Made by a program: the position numbers and the translations under genes
Assembly (NCBI GenBank): GCA_037043455.1
Contig: JAWPHD010000139.1
Span: 434,001 to 498,000 of the forward strand
DNA from: Cyrtodaria siliqua
Taxonomy: Eukaryota > Mollusca > Bivalvia > Adapedonta > Hiatellidae
Direction: 5' to 3'
DNA length: 64,000 nt
The notes under the pieces: generated by a model
The model's database searches: none
What the model saw: only the letters and a program-made list of their open reading frames with translations
What the model was told of the DNA's origin: nothing
Shown: piece by piece, positions 11,801-26,800 of the stretch
Numbering within the stretch: position 1 is the first letter of the stretch
Layout: each line of letters opens with the position of its first letter

Positions 11801-14800
11801 GAAGTATTTTGTTCATTTACTCTCATATGAAACAAGTCGCTTAGATATGGCTGGGACATTTGATTTGCTACTGTATACATGCTTTTAGCTTTTTGAAGAA
11901 AAACAATTTCTTGGGATGATAACATATTTAGAGAAATAATATGGATAAAATAACTGTTTAAGGGAACTAGATGCGTCTTACCGATATGGTTTGTCCTGGA
12001 GGAGCTTCGATGTACCAGTAGTAGTCAACGAAACTGCCATACTGTGCGGACGTTATGGTAATGGCGTCAGCTGGAAGAACACAGCAAGAAATAATCTTTC
12101 TAGCTCATTTGAAACGTTGTGTTACGTCATCTTGTATGTAGTTACTATAACCAAACTTTGTCTTAACATGGCATTGACATTTAACTACTGTGCATTTAGG
12201 GTGCCTGGACGTCAAATATGAATCGAGATATTTTTTTTAATACTTGCTATATATTTTCATACCCGATATGGTTAGATATAATGAAAATAGACACTCCTGC
12301 ATATGTTAACAATCTTGCCATAGCCATCCGTTATGCTTCAGAAAGCCTAAAAGTCATTTTGACCCCTCCTGTTTACATTGTAAAAATTAAACAACATGGC
12401 GGCATTATTTTTAGAAATTGTCGCCTGTGCATGTCTGTTTCTAGGGTTCGGATGTACCAAGTTAGATGTAGGTTATGCAGGGAGATGATGTTGCTCAATA
12501 TTCAGCACCTCCAGCAATCGATCATACTTTTTATTTTGGAATGAAAACCATTATATCTAGCAAATAAAAGGTAGGTAAATAGTATACTACATTTATATTT
12601 TAATATTTACAACACTACTGGTCAACTGATTGTTTAAGTCACCCTACCCTAGAAAAATGGAATGTTCCGCAGTCGCCATTTCGGTTTTCGGCTGTCAATA
12701 AAATTACATGTAAACAGTGGGGTAAAAATGAATTTTTGGCTTTGCGAAACCTAGAGGATGGCTAAGCGAAGATTGCAAACATATTCAAGAGCGTCCTTTT
12801 TCATTCTTTTCAATCATATCAGGTATAAAAACATATAGAAAGTAATAAAAAAATCTCGATTCATATTCGATGTCAGGCACCCTGAAATGCGCAGTAGAGG
12901 GATGTTCCTCGGAACACTTGTGTAGTCTGTTGAGAAAAAAAAACGTTATGTGGAAAAAGGTTGGCAAATGGTTACTCTGTTCTGTGACTGTATATATTAC
13001 GGGTTATGTTTGAAAAAATGTTCCAGAATTTGGAATTGGAAGTATATCTTCATAGCGTATATTATAATATATTAAACGATAAATTATTTTCTCATGTAAT
13101 TACATAGATAATTATCTACCTTTAATAGAAAAAAAATATTGATTACATCGCTTTTTGATACATTTAAAATTTAAAACACAGAACAATAATAATAATTAAT
13201 ATACTTAAACATAGTCTTGAATACCTATGCATATACGTAACAAAAACCCTAAATGAAAATAATAATTGATTTAAAAGAGCGATTCATTCAGTCGTTTCTG
13301 TTTAAAATGTGCCGAATCCAATTTTCATTAATTAAAAAAAAGTGTCCTTGACCTTTCACCTATTAACCCCAACATCAACAGGGTTTTACCTCACACCAAT
13401 ATATTACTACCCAGCTAATAGTAATTGAATATATAATCTTCCATTCGTTCTTTTTTAAATGAGCGAAAACCAAATTTTCATTACAAGACACACACAGTGA
13501 CGTTGACCTTGAACCTATTAATCCCAAAATCAAAAGAGGCCTACATTTTATCAAAAAAAGTCCAGACTCTATTGTGCCCATAGCGTCAGGTATACCTTGA
13601 CGTGTTCGTTTGCGGACGGACTATAAACCTTAGAATTACACACACACACACACATTTTATCAAGTTATGACAACACAGCAAATATAAAATCAATCCATGT
13701 AGGTATTTATGACTTGGGGATTCCTCTATAGCCTGAAAAGACATGCTGCAATTTATTATTACTAATTATTATAGGAAACTGTGGGTGCTCCATCTATATC
13801 TTTGAGTCATTCCACGTGCTAAACTGGTCACGGCAAAGCTTTCAATTTTTAAAACAAATTCAGCCCCAAGGCCTGGTGTACCCACTTTAAAACCTTAATT
13901 TTCATAAATATATTTACCCTAGTAAATTATTTATTTACACTATTTGTTATTGCATTCGACGTTTTTCAGATTTGATGCCCACTATTCTGATATAATTAAA
14001 ATATTATCAACTGAGGGAAATTGGTACATTTTACGCTCAAACATAACACTGTCAGGCAGACGCATATGCTTCATTTGCCGTTTAGTTTTGATACGACATC
14101 CATGTCCGCTCGACAGGCTGTTGGTGGTCTATTCGTCCACGGGATTTGTATTAAAGGTGAAATATAGCGTGTCTTTTGAGCATTACACTTTACACTTATT
14201 GGTTGTCCCGTTTTGTCACAGTAGCCAAGTATACCTCATAGCGCACACGCTCCGAGTTTCGCCCTTTTTGAAGACAGGTGTCACGAGACCTGTAACAGGT
14301 GTCACGAGACCTGTGACGTCCTTGGTACTAAGCGATTAGCGGCTCCGCATTAAGTCTGCATTGTCTATGTATGGTACATGTTAAAAATGCCGTGTGCTGT
14401 TGCTGGGTGCAAAAGGACAATATAATAATATCTGTTTCTTTCGTGTTCTAAATCAGGTTAATGATTAAGATTCAAAGTGTGGATGGACCGCTGTCGACGA
14501 AAATCGCCCGTCTCTTCAAAAAAGTGGAAATCTTCGAATGACGCGCGAGTTTCTAGTAACATTTTAAGTTGGATTCGTGGGAAGTCCATCCTTTGGTTTC
14601 TTTTTCGTTGAATTTGGAGAACAGACGGTCATGCCGATTAAAAAAAACAGCGGTACCAACAATATTACAAAAATGAGAAGTGCGTAACCCCGCCGTCTCC
14701 GAACAAGTTTTGTTCACCGATTCAACCGGCGTTGAGGAGTAAATTAATAATTGAATTGAACTGAATGTTGTTTAACGGCTCATCAACACATTATAGGTTA

Positions 14801-17800
14801 TTTACAGCCGCCCCAGAGAGAGGCGAAGGATACATATGAATCCGGGAAACGTGCCCTATATATACTCTTATTATCGAATAGATTCCTATGGTTCTTTAAC
14901 GTACTCGGAGGATAGACCGATACACGGGACCGCCTGGTTTACGTCCCGATCCGACGGACGAGGCGAAGGAAAAGTGTCTTGCCCAAGAACACACCGACGA
15001 AACTCAGTGGCACCACGGAGGATTGAACTCGGGGCTGATTCACGTAAAGACGCATGCTTCGAATTCAACAGCTAAACAATGACGGTGTATATAAAGATCT
15101 AAGACTATATACCTTTCTACAATGAAGCATACGTATACCCGATGAAGTGCTAAGATAATAGAACAAACATATTTATGTTAAATTAATAAATGAGGTAACA
15201 TAAAAGGTTTTGTTCTATTATCTTGGCACTTCATCGGGTATATGTATGCTTCATTGTTGAACGGCATATAGCCTTAGATCTTTACATACACCGTGATTGT
15301 TTAGCTGTTGAATTCGAAGCATGCATGCGTATTTATGTGAATCAGTCAAGAGCTGACGGCGCTAATATAATGTAGCCGTCATTTTCAAAAGATTGCTAAA
15401 CAAAGGTTCAGCATATACATTTAAATGAATCCGGTGAAGGAAACACGATCTGCTTACAGAAACTTTCTGGAGACCTGTGTCCGGGTTTCGTCCAGGCGTG
15501 GGGAAAGTGTGTTTTTGTTTCAATATATATTTTGTAGGTTTATTTATTTTTTAACTATATACCCTCTTCTGTCAATAGTGTTATAGATCTATATCAGTTT
15601 TATATCGCTGTCCGTCTACATATATCGGTCTCTTAATTTAGAAAAATATGACAAAATACAAGGCAGAAAATTGATAATGTTACTAGCTATTCTATTAGTT
15701 CAGTAATGTTTTATGGCAAAACAATAACGGCTCTTAGCTCATGCAATAAGTAAAATAAGTGCCTTACAAGATATACTTTTTATATTGTGGTAAATTTGAT
15801 CTGTTGGGTCTGTTGTTTCGATCTCTACATGTACATAATACATAATATCGTACTCATAATACATTTGGCTATATTATATAGATCATAGTATGTTTATCTC
15901 TTTGTTCGCGATAAACTAGTTTCCAACGCATCATATATCCGTCTTGTGCAGTACGCGGCTCGCCGTGTCGGTATTACACCGCTCACGGAATTGCAATAAA
16001 CATGAAATGTGTCATAAAACTATGTTTCCCTAAATGGTGCGTGTTTTTGTCATATACCGACGTATGTACCCTAATTAGGCTGTACTTCAATAGGGCACCG
16101 CAATAGTTGATTAGTCGGTGTGTGGTATATTGTTAGTTGGGGGCACGTGGAGAGCATGTCATACTGCAAATCCAATATAATACGTCCCACTCCTAGAGTG
16201 TTTTGTTCACCAGGTGGCGGGGAGTTATGGCATATATATACTCCCTGGTACTGTAGAAATTAGATGCTGTGTCATTTATTATGTTTTTGTTTTTTTTGTT
16301 GTTTTTTATCAATTATGTGAAAAATAAACACGTACTAAATCTATTTTTTCAATGTCTACTTTTTGGCAAAAGTAAAGTCCTTATTATCTGCCGCTCGTAT
16401 TAATGTACAAGTATTAGAACATGTCCATGCATTCGGAATATACTGCATTTCGAGCGTAGTGTACACTACGCAACTTTTATAATCTGTCACCCAGGTTTTT
16501 TGAAAATAACACGAATACTAAAAACTGGAAATCACCGAAACACATACCAATATTTTATTAAGTTTATCAACAATGTTATCTGAAAAAAAATGATAACCTA
16601 ATAAAATATTGGTATATGTTTCGGTGATTTCCCGCTTTTAGTATTTGTGTTATTTTCAAAATATTGGGTTAACGATTATAAAAGTTGAGTAGTGTATATG
16701 TACCAAGATATGCGGTGCTGCCGGTGACTTAACTGTCAGAATGTCGATAAAAACAGTTTAATTCCGACATTTTCATATACACTTTACTGTTTTTGCATGC
16801 TTTCCCTATGTACGTATTGTCGTTTTCTTCCCAATGACGTCACTTCCGGTTATAGGAGGAAGAGTTTTCCCCCTTAGATTTTTTTCGATTTTTAGCACGC
16901 CTGTTCGCCTTTTCAATTTTTATCTTTAAAAACATATTTTCACTAAACATACACTAGCATAGTAAACATCGTATTTATAATGATATTTAATAATTAAAAA
17001 CACATCAACAGCGGATTTGTTGATTTAGGACAATGTTCATCTTTAAGAGTATTGGTAATTGTGTAGGTGCTGTTGGTGCTCATTGTGTCATCTTATTGCT
17101 AACTTGTATCGTGTGTTCACTGGTAGCTAGACTTGTAAGTGAGAAAGTGTTGATTCTTACGGATGGCGGGAGGTGTACAGTACTGGTTCTACCCAGGAAA
17201 AGTGTGTGGTATGCATCCACCACAAAAAATAACCTTACATGTGTTGAAAATGTCGTAAAACACCATACAAACAAACAAACAAACAAACAAATCAGTGCGT
17301 GTTTTTGATTGACTGTGGTCCTTGAATGCTACCTTTCCTGTTCGACTTTTATATCTACTTGAACTGACCTGGCCTAGAATTCACCAACCATTCTTCAAAC
17401 TCAAGTACTCAAATTTCGTTCACAAATATTCCCCAGACCTTCAAAGATAAATAATAATTTGTCCCCCACCTTTGATGTTAATACACGGAATGTTATACAT
17501 GAGTATTTTAAGATATGAACTGAATAGCTTTTCAATTATGTCATTTACTAAATAAATGGCCAATTCAATTTCATATCGGTGTATCTCTTTTATTCATTCC
17601 ATTGGAAGTGTATACTTTGAAATAAATCAAACAGAGCGCAACTCAGGAGTGAGTTTAGGTTAATAATGTAAGGTCAACATAAACAGTCATATAAAGTTGC
17701 TATCTGTTAGTATTTATCATATGTATTCATAACAGCGTCTCAAAAACCTTATCTCTTAAACTTTTAGAATATTTGTAATTGAAATGTGCATACTTGGGCT

Positions 17801-20800
17801 TCAGTCTAAGAATATTCCTAAGAATGGTTGGTGAATTTCAAGCCTGCTTGTCTCTCTGAATTTGACCTTATCTTTCGCTAATACCTGATATATCAAGTCA
17901 TTCCTTCTGGGCGTGCCTTAATAAGAGAAAACACAGAACAGTGCAAAGAACAGTTCATGCCATCTGGGAGTGCCTTAATAGGAGAGTACACAGGACCGAG
18001 CAAAGAACTGGTCATACAATCTGGGAGTACCATAATAAGAGAAAACATAGGAACGTGCAAAGAACTGGTCATACATTCTGGGAGTTCCTTATTAGGAGAG
18101 AACATAGGACCGTACACAGAACTGGTCATATAATCTGGGAGTGCCTTAATAGGAGAGAACATAGGGCCGTATAAATAAGTGGTTATATATTCTGGGCGTG
18201 CCTTAATAGGAATGAACATAGGACCGTACAAAGAACTAGTCATACAATCTGGGAGTGCCTTAATAAGAGAGAACATAGGACCGTGCAACCAACTGGTCAT
18301 ACAATCTGGGAGTGACTTAGTAGGAGAGAACATAGGACTGTGCAAAGAACTGGTCATACAATCTGGGAGAGCCTTAATAGGAGAAAACATAGGACCGTAC
18401 AAAGAACTGGTCATACAATCTGGGAGTGCCTTAATAGGAGCGAAAATAGGAACGTACAAAGAACTGATCATACAATCTGGGAGTGTCTTAACAGGAGAGA
18501 ACATGGGACCGTACACAGAACTGGTCATACAGTCTGGGAGTGCCTTAATAGGGAAGAACATAGGACCTTGCAAAGAACTGGTCATACAATTGGGAGTGCT
18601 TTAATAGGAGAGAACATAGGACCGTACACAGAACTTGTCATACAATTGGGAGTGCCTTAATGGGAGAGAACATACGACATTGCAAAGAACTGGTCATACA
18701 ATCTGGGAGTGTCTAAACAGGAGAGAAAATAGGACCGTACACAGAACTGGTCGTAAAGTCTGGGAGTGCCTTAATAGGGAATTACATAGGACCTTGCAAA
18801 GAACTGGTCATACACTTGGGAGTGCCTTAATAGGAGAGAACATAGGACGTACAAAGAACTGGTCATACAATCTGGGAGTGCCTTAATAGGGAAGAACAAA
18901 GGACCGTACAACGAATTCGTCATACAATTGGGAATGCCTTAATAGGAGAGAACATAGGACCGTGCAAAGAACTTGTCATGCAATTGGGAATGCCTTAATA
19001 GGAGAGAACATAGGACCGTGCAAAGAACAGGTCATACAATCTGGGAGTACCTTAATGTGAGAGAACATAATACAGTACAAAGAACTGGTCATACAATCTG
19101 GGAGTGCTTTAATAGGGGAGAACATAGGACCGTACAAAGAACAGGTCATGCAATTGGGAGTGCCTTAATAGGAAGGAACATAGGACCGTGCAAGGAACTT
19201 GTCATACAATCAGGGAGTGCCTTAATAGGAGAGAACAGAAGACCGTACAAAGAACTTGTCATACAGTCTGAGAGTGCCTTAATAGGGGAGAACATAGGAC
19301 CGTATAAAGAACTGTTCATACAATTGGGAGTGCCTTAATAGGAGACAACATAGGACCGTGCAAAGAACTGGTAATACAATCTGGGAGTGCATTAATAGGA
19401 GAGAACATAAGACCGTACAAAGAACTTGTCATACAATCTGGGAGTGCCTTAATAGGGGAGCCATAGGACCGTACAAATAACTGGTCATACAGTTGGGAGT
19501 GCCTTAATGGGAGAGAACATAGGACCGTACAAATAGCTAGTCATACAATCTGGGAGTGCCTTAATAGGGGAGAACATAGGACCATACAGAGAACTGGTCC
19601 TACAACCTGAGAGTGACTTAATACGAGGGAACATAGGACCGTGCAAAGAACTGGTCATTGAGAGAACATAAGACCCATTCAAAAAACTGGTCATACAATC
19701 TGGGAGTGCCTCAATAGGGGAGAACATAGGACCGCACAAAGAACTGGTCATACAATTGTGAGTACCTTAATAGGAGAGAACATAGGACTGTACAGAGAAC
19801 TGGTCATACAATATGGGAGTGCCTTAATAGGAGAGAACATAAGACCATACAAAAAACGTGTCATACAATCTGGAAGTGCCTTAATAGGGGAGAACATAGG
19901 CCCGTACAAATAACTGGTCATACAACCTGGGATTGCCTTAATATAAGAGAACATAGGACCGTGCAAAGAAATGGTCATACAATCTGGGAGTGCCTTAATA
20001 GGAGAGAACAAAGACCGTACAAAGAACTTGTCATACAATCTGGGAGTGCCTTAATAGGGAAGAACATAGGACCGTACAAAGAACTGGTCATACAGTTGGG
20101 AGTACCTTAATGGAAAAGAACATAGGACCGTGCAAAGAACTGGTCATACAATCTGGGAGTGCCTTAATAGGGGAGAACCTAGGACCGTACAAAGATCTGG
20201 TCACGCAATTGGGAGTGCATTAATAGGAGAGAACATAGGACCGTGCAAAGAACTGGCAATACAATTTGGGAGTGCCTTAATAGGAGAGAACATAGGACCG
20301 TACAAAGAACTGGTCATACAATCTGGGAGTGCCTTAATAGGAGAGAACATAGGACTGTAAACATAGCTGGTCATACAACCTGGGAGTGCCTTAATAGGAG
20401 AGAAAATAGGACCGTACAAAGAACTGGTCATACAATCTGGGAGTGCCTCAACAGGGGAGAACATAGGAACGTGCAAAGAACTGGTCTTACAATCTGGGAG
20501 TATGTTAATAGGAGAGAACCAACGACCGCACAAATAAATTTCATACAATCTGGGAGTGCCTTAATAGGAGAGAACATATAGACGTGCAAAGAACTGGTCA
20601 TGATATGGGAGTGCCTTAATAGGAGAGAACATAAGACCGTGCTTAGAACTGGTCATACAATCTGGAAGTGCCTTAATAAGAGATCACATAGGATCGTGCA
20701 GTTTAACTAATTATACAATTTGCGATTAATTTGATTGAATGACTTCAGGATGTGAGTGAAATGTATAAACACATGGATACGACAGATGCCACTTACCTTT

Positions 20801-23800
20801 TCAAATAAAAAACTATTACAGTGGTATTATAGAGGAAAAAAATGAAATGTATAACTTTACACATTTTGAACGAGACAACTTCTATTGAAATATATTTCGA
20901 TGTAAAACTGAAGTGTGCAATTAGGTTTAATTTAAATCTGAATATGACACATGTGTTATGTGTATGATTGATATTGTACTTGTACTATACTTAGGCTAAC
21001 ACTCCTTGAAGAAATCAAGTAAATGTATTTTTGGACAGGAATTGTGACACAGTGTCACCCATTTTAAGAATTCAGAGAACACATATTGCTCGACAGCGTT
21101 TTGCTGATAAAAATGGGATTACCTTTAGACTGCAAATCAGTCAAGATACTGTTAAAATGCATTATTCGAGAAATCTTCCATAAAGATGATCGTGGTTATT
21201 TTTAAATTCAAAATGACGTTACATACGTACTTCGACAGCCACCGACGCAGTCAAGGTTCCCTGTACACTGACACATAGTAACATTGCGACTGTTGCCATG
21301 AACTTCTAAAGATGTTGATCCATCTTTGGTGCAGCCCATTGCAACACTAAGTGGACATGATAATCCCGGTGATGGGGTGCACATATCTGAAACATACAAA
21401 CGCAAACACATTAACTACCAAATCTTTTCTGACTTTTGTGAGGAATCAAAGGGTAGACTTCATGAGGGGATACAACTAAGTTCTGCCCATAAGCATGAAC
21501 CTCATAACATGCGTATCACTTTTACATTAAGTGTTGACATAGAGATTCAGTTGATGGTTATACACATGCGTGTTGCATACTTTATTCCAGTTTGTGTTCG
21601 ACACAAGCATTATACCCTCCAGCTGGCGAAAAGCCGTTAAATGCCCCATATAAAAGGACGCACACTCAGACCGCCGCATTCCGTTACATTATAGACGTAT
21701 TAGTCTGCTTTCATGTATAATTAAACTAAATATTTCCTTTATTAACAAGCGTCTGTCTACGTTTCTTGAGGAAAGTGATATACTCGTAGAAGAACAGAAA
21801 GGGTTCCGAAAAAAACAGGTCATGCGAAGATCATATTTTTACTTAAAAAAGCGTTTTACGTAATAATGAATCTGTGTTCGCAGCATTCAAAGATTTAAAG
21901 AAGGCATTTTACTTTGTAGACAGGGATATGTTGCTTAACAAACTACTGTTAATCAAAATTGATGGGACTTTAGCTGTACAACTCCGTCAGAAGCATATAT
22001 ACCAGTTCAGAATCCTGTGTACGTGTAAATAACAGAGTTACTGAGTGGTGTGATTGAACAACGGGACTTAAACAAGGGAGAGATAACTGGCCTTGACCTT
22101 TGTGTTCACTAAATGACCTCAAACTTTCAATCTTATTATACGCTGATGATATTGTGTTGCTAGCTACCTCAGAATATGATTTACAGAGCATGCTAGATAC
22201 ACTGCAAAACTGGTGCAGGCGATGGAGAGTACTTATAAATACTGACAAGTCAAAATGCGTTCATTTTAGAAAAACACGTCATGCAAGGAGTAATTTCGTG
22301 TTTAAAGTGGAAAATAACACATTAGAAACCGTGGAACAATACAAATATCGAGGTGTAATATTCCACGAAAAACTTTTTGTTTTTTAAAAAAATATATATT
22401 TTACCCAATTATTTTTATTTGAATATATCTCAGCATCCACTATCATCATATTGCAAACATGGCGTATATACTTATTTTCATTAAAGTTCAATATTTTAAG
22501 CAAATACGTAATTATTTTAATATATCTCTGCGTTACAAGAATCGTTCTTCCTAATTCGCCATAAATAAAATCGTTTTGTGTTGATCGTTTTACCTGTAAT
22601 ACTGGTTTGCAAAATTGTGTATGCACTCGTTCTATATTTAATGCTGTTACAAATCCCCAAACCTCAGAGCCATAATTTAGAATAGGAACAATAGGTTTTT
22701 CGAACAAATCAAGTTTGTGCTGTACAGTGATATCTGTAAATTTGTATAGATATCTATTTAGTTTAAATATTGCTTTTTGAGCCTGACTAGCTAATGTACA
22801 TTGTGTTTCATGAAAAGATCCAACTTGAGTAAAAACAATTCCCAGATATGAAAAAGATTTTACAATTTCTATTAAATTATCATCATAGGTGAATCGAACA
22901 TCTCCAGCTAATGGACCAGCCTTCCTAAAAACCATAACCTTTGTTTTTAATACATTTACTTTTAATTTCCAGCGCTTACAGTAATCAAGAAGAATGTCAA
23001 ATCCTTTCTGTTAACACTGTGCAGTTTCTGAAAGAATCACAATATCATCAGCATATAACAATATACAAATTTTGATTCATATCTACGTCAATGCCATCAA
23101 AGACTTTCAAGATAAATTCTTCTTCTATGTCATTTATAAACATTGGAAAAAGTAATGGGGACAAACATTTACCTTGACGTACTCCTAAAACACATGTAAA
23201 ATTTTCACTGAGCTTATTTGAAAGCTTCACTCGTGATTTTATGCATTTTCATCATTATAAGAATCAACTTCACTTTCTAAAACAAATTTAATAATACAAT
23301 GATCTGTTAAAATATTCGGATCTTCAACAACGAAGCTGGAGATTTTATAGAAAATAGATTCAGAAACTAATACATAATCAATCAACCAAACTACTGCCTC
23401 TACTTCCAACAAAAGTATATTTTCCAATTATTGCATCATCACCAACGCGTCCATTTAATATTCGAAACCCAGTCTGCTTACATAAATCAAGAAATATTGT
23501 GCCATACTATTTAAATGCCCAATATCTTGTGAATATCTCGTGTGAATAATGTATATATGACTGGTATCTGAAACTGTTATTTAAGAGTGTCCACGGGCAT
23601 TTAGCTGACCATTACTGACGATTGCAATCACAGTTGGGGTTCTCAATGTCTTAAATGTTGGCCAATCATAGAGTCAGTTACTCCCTTTTATTTCAATCAG
23701 CCAATTACAATTAACGAAAGAAATAATACATGGTCCAATCCTAAATGTTCATTATGATTACTTTATTGTATTATTTTATTAGGCGACATAACATTTTCAA

Positions 23801-26800
23801 CTATGATTTACGACGAATACTGATTTGACTTATAATTAAAGAGGCAATTTATAACAGGCTGAAATTACTTTCCCTTTCAATGCATGTTATTTGTATGATG
23901 CGAGTTAATACAATGACAATTATGTGCACTGGTCAAAATAATTATAGGAGCAGACGAAAAGTATCTGGTATTCTCAGAAACAACATTATTTAATAGTTTA
24001 AAACTATAAGGCGTATAACACATTATTAATTTAGTCTGTTTTAGTTCTTGTACTTTTTCAAGTATTGTGGTAAGTTTATCTTATTAGAAGTAACTGTATG
24101 ATTTTCTAGACGAAAACTATTGTGTATATAGCATCACAGTCTAATTAAAGCAGGGTCCCAATGATCAGTACATGAAAAATGCTTATTAATAAATGCAGAC
24201 AATTCTCAATTTTTTGCGTCTCTGTGATCAAGATCGATTCAGGACGTTTCGGCACCAAACCATTTCGACACCTAGACGAATCGGCACCTAGACGTTTCGG
24301 CATCAAACCATTTCGGCATCTATTTTAATTTTTACCCTAAACGTTTCGGCATCCATTTATATTTTAGTATTATAATGAAGTAAAGAAATTAAATAGTTTC
24401 TATAAGATCACTTGTAATTCATTTAAAATGCAAAGTTGATTGCCTTAACGGCAACTCTGAAGCGGTTTTGAGGCTGAATACAACATAAATAGGGCCCATA
24501 TGATAATCACTTGTAAAATTTAAGTAAATATGAATTTTATGTTATATTGTAGCATGGTCACTGAAAATCCTTTTGTAATAGCTCAGGTGTAAATCGTTTA
24601 ATTGAAAATACTTGAATATGATCACTTTAACATGTATAATAATGTATACCTAAGACCAAATAAAAACTTATCTGTATTCACACAGGATTTTTCCTTGTTG
24701 TTCGTGCGTTTTAAATTAGTGAATTCGCAGTTCATAGTATGTACTATAATGTATATATCGGCGTATTAATGCATTTAAAGGGGGGGTGTACATCAGGATT
24801 TTTCTAGAAATATCTTAAATTATAAAAAAAAAATCAATTCATGATAAAACACTTATATCAATCAAAATACAGGGCAGCCATTTCTTAGGCTATGTACCGG
24901 AGATTGCCGGCTTTTCTCCTGCATTACCGGCTTACCGGCTTTACAGTTGAAATTACCGTCAAAATGATAACCTTCGGGCAAAATCACTTATTTTCAAGTT
25001 GTTTTTTATTGACCAGCTGGTTCTGTGTTTATGACTTCCACAATATCATAAAGTCACCGAAAAACTGAGCGTTAATTGGTTGTTATCAATATTCTGAGTT
25101 CTCCATGTGATACCAATTAGCAATAGTAGCGCATGACCACAGTATCCATCATCACCAGAGCAGATTAGAAAACGGTCATTGTGCTAAATTTCGTCAACAA
25201 ATATGAAAACAATTATATAATGCCATATAATACACGATCCGACAAATAAATTTATAATACAAATATGTTTCATAATCATGTTATGGTAGTTTCCACAGTT
25301 TTACCGACTGCGTAACTACAGGAATGAATGAATGTAACTACAGTAACGTGCTCTATTAACGCATCGGCGTAGCTAATATTAGGCCATATAGGCCCGGGCA
25401 TAAAATGAAAAATGGGAAGTCCAAAAATGCAATAAAACTGAAGTCGGAGGGGAAGGAGTCTGGGGGTGGGCTGTTTAAGGTTCAACATGTGTTTCTTATT
25501 TTATTTAACGGTGTAGGTATTTCAATTTTGTGAAATGTTAATTATCAAATTTGTCAAACAAATTTCTACAAATCCACACAAGTTTTATTTCATGTATACG
25601 CCAAAACGCACCATTACATAATTAAGTTCTAAAAAAACGCCGCCAAAAGCACCATTACATAAAAAAAACACGCCGTGGGAGCCGTGGCGGAGCATGCCCG
25701 GACCCCTTATTTTGTCTGGCCTATATACGCCCCTGAAACGTTCCAGGTATTTAGTACATTGTTTTATTTTATTTATCGCTACATATAGATGTATTAATAT
25801 GTATAAGTATATTAATGAAAGAAACTTTTGAAAGTTTTTATTTTAATAGAGCTCAGAATGAAACTGATTTAGAGTATTATCAGCAAAATAAATAAATTAT
25901 TTTGATTCTTATTTTGGTTATACTAGAGCTACGTATCAATCGTAAAATAATGTATATGTAGTAACTGAAGGCGCGCGTTCTTACTTTTTAAGTTGAAACT
26001 ATGATGAAAATTGAAATATAGGGCCTTGGTTGAAAGTTGCAATGACGGATGTACGCGCGCTAAAAAAAAAGGCTTTGTCATGAATTTATTAATGAAGCCC
26101 TGAAAATATAATGTTCGAACCGTATTGTCAAGGTTTAAACTTTGAATATAGATATATATATATAGGATAGGACGCAATCGGACGCAAAATGCTGAAATTA
26201 ACCCTGGTGCGTAACCTAGGATAGCACGTATTACTGTGCAGAATGAATTTCTTTAGGCTCATTCATTATATGTAGGCTCTTCAGAATAGAAAATGTAAGA
26301 CTTTGTCAATTTTAAGTCAGACTCCTAGACCCCTTGGAAAAGCCTGATATATCCCTTTAACCAGTTATTCAAGCTTTATTTTCAACGTGTTTTTTTGCAA
26401 TCATAACAAAGTATAATTGTATTCAATATTGAACTATGACCATATGTTTCCCAATATATGACATAATAGCAATGTATCCGGTTATTATAAAAAGTAGCAC
26501 GCTATATATTTAACAATATTAGCGTTATGTATATTTAAATCAGCTTGATTCATAATAAAGAGACACAGGCAATCTTGATTCCTGTAAAACTCACGGCATC
26601 CCGTTTGTGTTTTTTCGTAACTTGCATATTTGCAAACAATTATTAATACACTTTTTAATAGTTCAACGAAGATTGTTTTTGCATATTACTACATTTGACG
26701 TTTTATATGCTAGGAATGGTTGACGACAACCTGTCAAACGTGCTACTAGTTGATAACTTTTCCGACTACATGATATTAAATGCAACTTGCATCAACAATT

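Larger units (their letters stand above)
11763..12922. repeat. Segmental duplication B (direct copy at 59330-60332)
   Basis: Same-orientation match to 59330-60332. It includes exon 3 of the PAN-CUB gene with both splice sites. The copy near 60 kb lacks about 110 bp corresponding to 12653-12763. Confidence 0.9.

Noticed and set aside
11991..12221. Plus-strand frame conserved at 59549-59767
   Set aside because: It is the antisense shadow of CUB exon 3, which has splice signals on the minus strand.
17893..20581. Several long repetitive open frames on both strands (up to 230 codons)
   Set aside because: They are translations of a 57-bp satellite. Opposite strands are equally open and one-base-shorter units break every frame.
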